Source: Vandiemenella viatica | Taxonomy: Eukaryota; Arthropoda; Insecta; Orthoptera; Morabidae | Length of the DNA stretch: 64,000 nt | Assembly: GCA_031002005.1 (NCBI GenBank) | Contig: CM061921.1 | Coordinates: forward strand, 126,758,597-126,822,596 | Direction of reading: 5' to 3' | In this document: piece by piece, positions 56,195 to 64,000 of the stretch | Layout: each line of letters opens with the position of its first letter | How positions within the stretch are numbered: the stretch's first letter is position 1 | Notes under the pieces: model-generated | What the model was told of the DNA's origin: nothing | Database searches by the model: none | Seen by the model: only the letters and a program-made list of their open reading frames with translations | Position numbers and translations under genes: made by a program

Positions 56195-57150
56195 TGTCTT
56201 TTTTACTTCTAGTGCCATAATTGTGTATTTTACTTTATGCTGCAAACAGTTTTTAATTGGCAACTACAAATGACATTAATGTGTATATATACTCCCCCAG
56301 CACTATAAAAATTCATGATTTCTTGTACAGCTGCATGAAGTTCTACTGCTAACCCAACACCTAATTCTTAATAGTAGCTTTTGGGCTCTAAATACTTTGT
56401 ATCTATGAGCTGAATGGTCCCAGAATACTAATGTATATCACATTAAGTAGTGAAAATAAGTAAAATAAACTAGTTTTCTTCAAATAGAGAACACCTATTG
56501 ATGAAAATGTACAATTTGCAAATGTGGCTGCAGCCAATCGCTTTAGCAATTAAGAGACATGCACCTTCCTATTTCACTTATGATCAATATACAAATCTAT
56601 AATTTCCGCACATCTTGAATGGAGTGGAAATCAAAATCTATGTCTATGTCTTGTGTTATAAACTGAACTGAATGTATAAAGATTCATTAAAATTTAAACA
56701 AAAGCCATTAGCTATGAACAAATTATTAATAAAATGAGAAACATGAACTGAAAAATGTTAGCTAGAGAAATCTGGAGTATTTTTAATTCCTATTGTTGCG
56801 TCATTCCTAAACAGTACAAAATTCGTGTTTTCAGATGTAACACATGATAGATCATTTATGTATAATAAAAACAATAGTGGTCCCATTATAAGACCCTGAG
56901 GTATTGCGCATCTGATACACCCTCATTCAGAATAAAGGTAAATAACATGACTCAGCAATAAACTGTACTTTCTTTTTTCTGTTTAAAAGTTGCGAACTAA
57001 GCCACGTATTAACAATGCCATCTGTACTGTAATACTTTAATGTTTATTTCAGAATTTTGTGATCAACACAATTAAATCCGTTAGACACATCACAAAACAT
57101 TCCTGGAGGCAGTAATTTATTATTTATTCCTTCCAAAATATTGTTAATGA
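56195..57150 (-). pseudogene. CR1-like LINE relic, second copy of the 45-kb family
   Basis: The stretch from 56195 to 57150 matches the LINE at 45420-46390 base for base in order (for example AGTGCCATAATTGTGTATTTTAC at its start, minus strand), with many substitutions and small indels. Frames are closed everywhere. Confidence 0.75.
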
Positions 57151-57234
57151 ACGTAAAAATAGCCTTTACTGGTGAGTGGTTATTTATAAAATCCTGTGTA
57201 TCACTGCGAAATGTTACCGAAATGAGCTCACAAG

Positions 57235-59690
57235 AGCTTCATGAGGCACATATTACTACACAATCATTAGTCGCACATTTTACTCAATTTCAACATATTT
57301 TTGAAAACTCCAGATTCGACGAATTTCTTGTCTCAGAGTCATGGTTAAAACTATCAATTAGTGACAACTTCATAGAGTTAAGTGGTTACGTTCTCTACAG
57401 AAACGATAGGTTAATGAGAAGGGAGGTGGAGTTGCTACTCACATCAAGTCTAACATAAAAGTTACAATTAGGATTGCCTCAGATAGTACCATGGATAAAT
57501 ATTCCGAATTTATTTTTCTAATATTAACTATACAAAATAAAATGTGTTTAATTTCTGTTGTATATAAACCCCCAAATGCTGGGAATTTTGATGCAGCTCT
57601 ATCATCACTTGTAGCAGAATACGAACACATAATTTTAATGGGCGATCTTAACACCAACTTATTAAATAATCAACCCTCCACCATAAATTTAAAGCGAACT
57701 ATTGAAGCTTGTGGTTTGAATATACTCCCGCTAAATACCACCCACCATATCGGAAAGAGTCAAACATTAATTGACCTTATTTTAATAAAGCAAAAAGATA
57801 AAATTTTAAACTACGGTCAGTTATCCACCCCAGGTATATCAGGACATGACATTATACACACTTCATACCATCTAGAAACTCCGAGACATCAGCCAAGAAC
57901 AATAACAAACAGAAACTTTAGAAACATTAATTACGAGGCTTTACTGACAGACGCGACCAATACACTTTGGAATGAAATTCACACACTGACTTCTATTGAC
58001 GTTAAAGTCACAATACAGACCGATATGTTTACTGAACTGTATGACAGACACGCCCCGCCTAAGAAAAGGAAAGTTAAACCACCTCCAGCACCATGGCTAA
58101 CTGAAGACATAAGACAACTTATGACCGAAAAAGATGTTGCTCATAGACTATACAGACGAAACACCTCAGACAATAACTACCAACAGTATAGGCGACTGCG
58201 CAATCGTACTAAGCAAGGCATGAGAAACGCTAAACTTCGTTACGCTCATAAGGTCGTTACTGAAAGCTCAACTCCTTCTGCGTTGTGGAAGAACCTTCGC
58301 GCCTTTGGAATAGGCGAAATAAATTACATCCCAGATATTCATATGCCACTAGAAAAGCTGAACAGCCACTTCTCAACTCGGACAGTCGAAATTGACCACG
58401 CATTAAAAACACAAGAAATCACTCATCAAAAATCACTAGTAAACCACGCCCAACAATTTCACTTATCATATACTACTACAAAGCAGCTGAGGAGAGCTTT
58501 TGCACGGATAAAATCTAATGCAGAAGGGATAGATGATATCGATATTAAAATGTTTAATAGTATATTGGATATAATTACCCCATTTATAACAAATATCTTT
58601 AATTTATCTATTCTTACTGGAACATATCCAAAAGTTGGGAAGATGGCCTTAATCAAACCATTACCAAAGAAAACCGCTCCGTTCGAACCGTCAGATTATC
58701 GACCAATAAGTTTATTACCTACCATTTCAAAGGCTTTCGAATACGTAGTTCATGACCAAATCACTAAGCACCTAAATGCGGAAAACAAACTGAATAATTT
58801 TCAGTCCGGTTTTCGGAAAAACCACAGTACTGCAACTGCACTTATAAAGGTAACAGACGACATAAGACTTGCTATGGACAACCGAAAAATAACAATAGCG
58901 ATACTTCTTGACTTCAGCAAAGAACTTGACACTGTCGACCTTGACATTCTCCTGTCCAAACGGGGGGGAGGGGGGATTAAATTTTTCCAGTGGCACCGTT
59001 GAGTGGTTCGAATCGTATTTGAGGAATCGTCAGCATTGTGTTACGGATGTCAATGGAAACAGATCGCCATGGGAGACATTGTTCAGCAAAAGTTGAGTTC
59101 GGAAAACATAAGGATACTTGAACTTGTTATTAACTTCAGTGTAAGGTTCATCTGTGACCTACGACTGTACGACCATGTCTCACCTTCATACGAACACTTG
59201 CAGTGGTTGCGCGTTTGCGATAGACGACGATTCCACACTTTATGTTTCCTTCACAGCCTCATACGTCTGAAAACTCCCACCTACCTTTGTTCCAACATAT
59301 CATACCTAAGACTTTCCCATAATATTAACACCAGATCCCTGAACTCAAACATACTAACCATCCACTCCCACAGCTCGGAAAACCTAGCAAATTCCTTCTT
59401 CGTTTCAGTGGCTAGATTGTGGAATGATCTTCCCCTGAAAATCAGAACTACCAAAAAAATTGGAACATTTAAAATTCTTTTGAGACAGCATTACTTACTC
59501 AAGCCTAGCTGTACAACCTCTTCTTACATGCATTACTTATTCTTAGATTTGTATTATATTGATTTATACTATGTCCACCTGTTTATTCTGCCTTCCCTAT
59601 TATTAGTCTGTGTCTTGTTTCTTCAGCCTACTAGTTATGAGTTTGTACCGTTTACTTCTTCAACCTTCACTAGCATTAGTTTATACCATT
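57235..59690 (+). pseudogene. CR1-like LINE ORF2, internally deleted
   Basis: The plus strand starts in the endonuclease (HITTQSLVAHFTQFQHIFEN, then DEFLVSESWLKLSI) and shifts frame near 57420. The 503-codon frame 57491-59002 has GDLNTNLL, DLILIKQKD, HAPPKKRKV linker, SDYRPISLLPTISKAFEYV, QSGFRKNHSTATALIKV and LDFSKELDTVDLDILL (motif A, KAFD altered to KELD). After a G-run at 58964-58976 the frame shifts. The RT motifs B to E are then missing: the sequence goes from RNRQHCVTDVNGNRSPWETL directly to C-terminal LRLYDHVSPSYEHLQWLRV. The hAT element then interrupts it. Confidence 0.82.
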
Positions 59691-62226
59691 GATACCCAAA
59701 GTGGTCCAGGTGGACCCCCAGGGGTCCACGGAAGACTCGACAGGGGTCTATGTTGGCGTAGTAAAAAAATGGGGGTTCACGATTTGATAGCGGGGGTCCA
59801 TTAATTATTTTTTTAAAATAATAATTAGAATCAGTTTGCCGCCGGTACTTTGTATATTTTATTGCAATAATTAATTAATCCTATTCTGTTAAAATGCTAT
59901 ATCCTGTTATGTAAGCCCGCCTTAAAATTACTAAAACAAAGTTTTTTTATTTACAGGTTGGTAACTTATACAAAACATGGCTGAATCTAAGAAGAAATGT
60001 CGACAATACAGTGTTGATAATTTAAAATTTGGTTTTCTTCCATCACAGGCAGACAAGCGATTGCCTATGTGCTTTTATGCAACAAGATTTGAGCAACAAC
60101 TCTCTGAAACCATCGAAACTCGAAGATCATCTTAGACGGTGTCATCCTGATAAAATAAATAAAGATTTGTAATATTTTCAAACATTGAAGGAAAAATATG
60201 AAAAGAGACCCACCGTGCACAGTATGTTCGCTTCAACGTCTGAAAGTAACGATGATGGCTTGAGGGCATCTTACAATATCTCATTCCTTATAGCGAAATC
60301 TGGAAAACCGCACGCCATTGGAGAACAGTTAATTTTACCCTGTGTTGAAGAGGTTTTAAAAACTGTTTTGCACAAATCTCCATTTGACACACTCAAACGA
60401 ATTTCTTTGAGTAACAACACTGTACAAAGACGTATTGATGAAATGAGCTCTGATGTTGAAAGTTTCTTGTGTAATTATCTGCAAACAACTAATTTTTCCA
60501 TTCAACTGGACGAGTCAACTTTACCTGGAAATGAAGCATTATTATTGTCATATGTTCGATCTGTTATGGACGGAGAAGTTCATGAAGAGCTACTATTTGC
60601 GCAAACTTTGAAAACGGATACTAAAGGTGAATCAATATTCAAAGTCCTGAGTAATTTTTTTTAAGGAAAAATCGATTCCATTAAAAAAATTATTTCGGTA
60701 GCAACAGATGGAGCTCCTGCCATGGTCGGGCGATATCGTGGGTTTATAAGCCATCTTAAAAGAATTATACCAGAGGTAACTGCAATTCACTGTGTCATCC
60801 ACCGACAACACTTAATAGCGAAAAATTTGAGTAATAGATTACACCAATCGCTTCAATTTGTGATTAATGCAGTTAACAATATAAGAAGCAATGCTTTGAA
60901 TACAAGTTTATTTGCACAATTGTGCGATGAAAACGATGAACACTTTCAACGACTGCATACGGAAGTACGCTGGTTGTCGAAAGGTGCATGTTTAACAAGA
61001 TTTTACTCACTTTTTGGAACAGTTTTAGAGTTTCTGGAATTTAAAGATCCAGATTTAAGAGAAAACTTGATTAATTTCAAAGCAGACATCGCATATTTTA
61101 CAGATTTATTCAAAAAATTTAATGACATTAACTTACAATTACAAGGGAACAGCCTCAATTTAATAAAAACAAAGGGTGTAATTTCAGCTTTTCTTGGAAA
61201 CTTGAAATTTATGAATCAAAATATTAGTCGGCGCGAATTTTCCAAGTTCCCAATCTTGTCACAGGTAGAATGCCTTGATGAAGATATTCAGACATATGTT
61301 CAACATTTAATTGCCCTGCACGATGACTTGAAACTCAGGTTTGAAGATATTCTGACGATGGAAATACCACCTTGGATCATGAATCCATTTGATGAAACGG
61401 AACTAGAGAATGTGATATTGCAAGAGGAGCTACTTGAATTTAGCACTAATGAGGAGCTGAAGGTGAAATTTAAAAGAGGGTATCAATATTTTGGCTGCAG
61501 GCAGAAATACCCGAAAAATATCCTGGACTGTGGAGAATTCCGGAAAAGTTTTTGATAGCGTTTCCCTCGTCATATCTCGTCGAAAAAGGTTTTAATGTAA
61601 TAACAAACCTTTTAACAAAAAAAAGGAGCAGATTGAATATTACAGAACGGGGGGATTTGCGGTTATTCCAAACAAAACTGAAGCCAAATATTGATAATTT
61701 GCTGTCAATCCATCAATTACATCCCTCCCATTAAAATTATGACTTTTTTTAATTGCCATTGTAGAAGTTACGTTATTAATGTTTAATTTTAATTATATTA
61801 TGCCAGACTGTTATAACAAGTAATAGCGTAATAAATTACAAATTTATTCAAATAAATATATACAACACAAGAAAATATACTATTTTGCTTATTAGTTTTA
61901 CCACTCCGAATGGGGAGCTTTCTAAAAAAAATAGTGAGAATTAATTGGTTTCTTGTGCTGTGAGTTGTTTTTTGACAACCACTCTTAGCACAATCAATTA
62001 ATTAATTAATCAGTCGATTTATCACTTCTTTTTCGAAAACTGTTAATAGGTACGTGGTTGGAACTCAGCCGCAACGCAAATTTTCATAGTTAGATCTTCA
62101 CATTTGACAAAAATATGAAGATCTAACTAGGTTGGGAATATGGTAGAAATGTAGCTTCAGGGGGTCCACCGGAACCAGCAAAATTTTGAAAGTGGTCTAT
62201 GAGAAAAATAAGTTTAGGTACCTCTG
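59687..62226 (+). mobile_element. hAT element, 2.54 kb, broken transposase
   Basis: The 8-bp duplication GTTTATAC borders both ends (59679-59686 and 62227-62234). The left end CATTGATACCCAAAG and the right end, reversed, CAGAGGTACCTAAAC are imperfect inverted termini. A perfect 14-bp hairpin (62087-62100 with 62116-62129) lies near the right end. The transposase is on the plus strand. It interrupts the LINE at 57235-59690. Confidence 0.88.
59977..61734 (+). pseudogene. hAT transposase (BED/ZBED-like), multiple frameshifts
   Basis: The frame opens MAESKKKCRQYSVDNLKFGF and includes a BED-type zinc finger split by a frameshift (LPMCFYATRFEQQ and then LKPSKLEDHLRRCHPDKI). After a TAA near 60168 the 159-codon frame 60185-60664 has FSIQLDESTLPGNEALLLSY with the first catalytic Asp. 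An 8-T run at 60655-60662 shifts the frame; removal of one T joins it to ISVATDGAPAMVGRY. The next frame (60722-61555) follows. A third shift near 61545 leads to VEKGFNVITNLLTKKRSRLN, the hAT C-terminal dimerisation signature. It is non-functional as printed. Confidence 0.82.
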
Positions 62227-62234
62227 GTTTATAC

Positions 62235-62470
62235 CATTAAGTGATTCACTAGTTAAACATGAATATTATTAAGATTTTAGTTAGTATTTTACTCATAAAT
62301 ATTATTAAGTTTTTTTAACTTAATTTGAGCCAAATATCAATATGTGTTGCATACCGTTAGTTTTCTTAAGGTGTAAATTAATTATTATGAACACCTGGTA
62401 TGATATAAGAGAGGGCTTGACAGCACTAATCTTGTCAGGCTAATTAAATCTTTATATAAATTGTGTTTTG
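62235..62470 (+). pseudogene. 3' end of the 57-kb LINE, right of the hAT element
   Basis: After the hAT right flank the LINE 3' UTR continues with GACAGCACTAATCTTGTCAGG and ends near AATCTTTATATAAA at about 62460. It contains no coding part. Confidence 0.6.
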
Positions 62471-62519
62471 AGTAGACTACTTTTGAGATGCTGGAAAACA
62501 CTGTTGCAGTTTCTATACT

Positions 62520-62541
62520 AAAAAAAAAAAAAAAAAAAAAA
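62520..62541 (+). repeat. 22-base A-run
   Basis: A homopolymer A-run on the plus strand, possibly the tail of an old retroelement. No body could be assigned. Confidence 0.5.
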
Positions 62542-62679
62542 TGGAGACGGTTGTTAGTTATGAAATAGGACAGTAATTCGATACAATTGACTTATTCCGC
62601 TATTAAAGAGAGGTTTAACTTCAGTACACTTAAGTCAAGGAGGAAGGTACTGTAACAGCCCTAAGGACCCTTATCCCTT

Positions 62680-63716
62680 TGTCAGGTATCTTATATATTT
62701 TGTGACTGCGTGACAAAATTTTATTCTCAGAACCGTGAGTTATATTGGATAATGTTGTATTTTATTTCTATTGTCAGTTTCTATGTTAATTTAAGCTAGA
62801 AAGCAGATTTTTACAGTTGTTGAGATAGTATTTTGCCTGGAGTAATATTTCGAAAATTCTTATCTAAATTATTTATTTTCGGTTAAACTATTAAAGTTAC
62901 GAAATTTTTTGTAATAACTAAAGTTGATGTTTGCTACAAGCTCTAGTGATTTACAAAATTTCAGAGAGATAGCATTATTTTTAATGTCAAGGTCAAAATT
63001 AGATGATGCAAGATTTTCTGACATGCGATTTGATATATGATTAGCCTTCCAGAAGCTACCCATGTGAATGCGGAAATGAGCACTTTCCCACGGTTCGTGA
63101 GAGAGCAGGTAGCCGCCTAGAACTTTTCCTCGGTTGCCAGTCTTCGAGAAGTGGCGAGCGTGATAACATGTAGCGCTTTCGGCCGGCAGGTCAGTTTTCC
63201 CTTAGAGCACTACTGTGCTACCTTGTTGGCGAGATGTAGGCATCATAAAGGTTTAAAGTTTCAGTCTGGATAACAACTAAGCAGTTTTGAAATAGTATTT
63301 CGCCAAGTGGGGGCCTCGGGATTACTTAAGTGTCGGTCCGTTTCAAACTAATGCAATGATACAAGCGTGTGACGAATTTTAACATACTTTCAAGTAATAA
63401 TCAATAATACTGTGAACTATGGGGTGGAGTTTGGCTCGAGTCGGTTAATCGAACTTGCAAATTTCCTTTCTGTGACTTTGTCTGATACCTCTCCAGCTAA
63501 TGACTTTACAACATTTTGAAGAATTTAGTGATGTTTAATTCCAACTGACTTTTGAACATTTATTTGTCTATAACTTTTCTTAACTTGAGGTACAAAATAA
63601 AGTTAAGTGGCGACCTTATCATAATAAAGCAATAGCTAGACATCCTAGGCTACACACGGTCACAGTTAAGACAAAGCCTTATGCCTCCACCCCAAGGCAA
63701 AGCAAGTTATCTTATA
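62680..63716. mobile_element. Solo LTR, 1.1-kb family, second copy
   Basis: It starts TGTCAGGTATC and ends TTATCTTATA. CCTT flanks both sides (62676-62679 and 63717-63720). It matches 8309-9406 along its length (for example ACAAAATTTTATTCT, GACATGCGATTTGATAT, GGGCCTCGGGATT, AAGTGGCGACC). The terminal CA is mutated to TA. No internal retroviral-type region follows. TGGCGACC lies near 63608. Confidence 0.78.
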
Positions 63717-63720
63717 CCTT

Positions 63721-64000
63721 CTGACTGCAATCCTTTAAATAAATTTGTGTCTCAGAGAGAGAGACGCAGTTGTTAAATGTAAATTTGTATATTTTCCCTT
63801 AATGTGTTGTATTTTGATGGATGGAAATGGTTTAAATGAACTGTAATTTGATTAAAAGCAATATAGTTTTTGAAATGTTTATTATTAATTGTTTAATTTT
63901 GTCAGTTTGGTTTTTAAAAGCCTTTAAATATTTCTATATGTCATGTTTTCTTATGATTTTAATTGTTTTGAACGATTTCTAGTGTTGAAGCAATTGTCAG
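63721..64000. other. No recognised feature
   Basis: AT-rich sequence with a GAGAGAGAGA patch near 63756-63765. No open frame or repeat was assigned. Confidence 0.4.

Overview
This window looks like repeat-rich nuclear DNA of a large insect genome. I could not find a host protein-coding gene. Nearly every stretch with a recognisable protein signature belongs to a transposable element: LINE endonuclease or reverse transcriptase, Tc1/mariner, hAT or piggyBac transposase, LTR elements, tRNA-derived SINEs or MITEs. The dense LINE load, the mariner types and a tRNA-headed SINE with an 'ACCGAGCGTGGTGGTG...GGTTCGAATCC' head suggest an insect, probably a polyneopteran such as an orthopteran. That placement is inference.

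Layout. 1-3236 is the 5' part of an I/Jockey-type LINE (copy A, minus strand). 3.2-12 kb holds old LINE fragments on the minus strand, a mariner relic, and a solo LTR (8309-9406) that splits one LINE. 12-24 kb has four well-delimited insertions: a TA-flanked MITE (12073-12463), an hAT MITE (16966-17261), a compact LTR element with both LTRs (19464-21242) nested in a LINE, and a first SINE. 24211-31202 is a decayed Tc1-like element into which a nearly complete 5.87-kb LINE (copy B, 24341-30211, 11-bp target duplication) has inserted. 31.4-38 kb holds two copies of another LINE family in opposite orientation. One carries a hairpin insertion whose loop resembles a hammerhead ribozyme core; the other has 108-bp tandem units upstream of its ORF1. 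38.7-44.6 kb contains a second SINE family, an R1-like LINE relic, more SINEs and three MITEs.

44.9-49.5 kb is a CR1-like LINE cut by a 1.8-kb piggyBac-type element (47152-48951) that keeps an intact 161-codon N-terminal transposase ORF. 51.0-55 kb contains a LINE split by a 542-bp long-TIR element with a 9-11 bp duplication, a SINE, a LINE ORF1 relic with an SGNH-esterase-like C terminus, and a mariner-type element (53561-54881) whose transposase has a single in-frame stop. 56.2-62.5 kb has two CR1-like LINE relics, one interrupted by a 2.54-kb hAT element (59687-62226). A second solo LTR of the 8309-9406 family lies at 62680-63716.

How the parts relate. The window is a stack of nested insertions, so relative ages can be read from who interrupts whom. 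Several insertions could be bounded to the base from target duplications: GTCATTCTAGT, AAGG, GGAT, CCTT, CAGGGTCA, GTTTATAC, TGTGGAGATG, GCAGAGACGCT and AACTAATACT. The most interesting signals are at the RNA level: four consecutive hairpins with unrelated stems and a near-constant loop in the LINE B 3' UTR, and the hammerhead-like hairpin at 31795-31949. Two of the most damaging frameshifts, in LINE B ORF2 and in the hAT transposase, fall in 8-base A/T runs and could be consensus errors.
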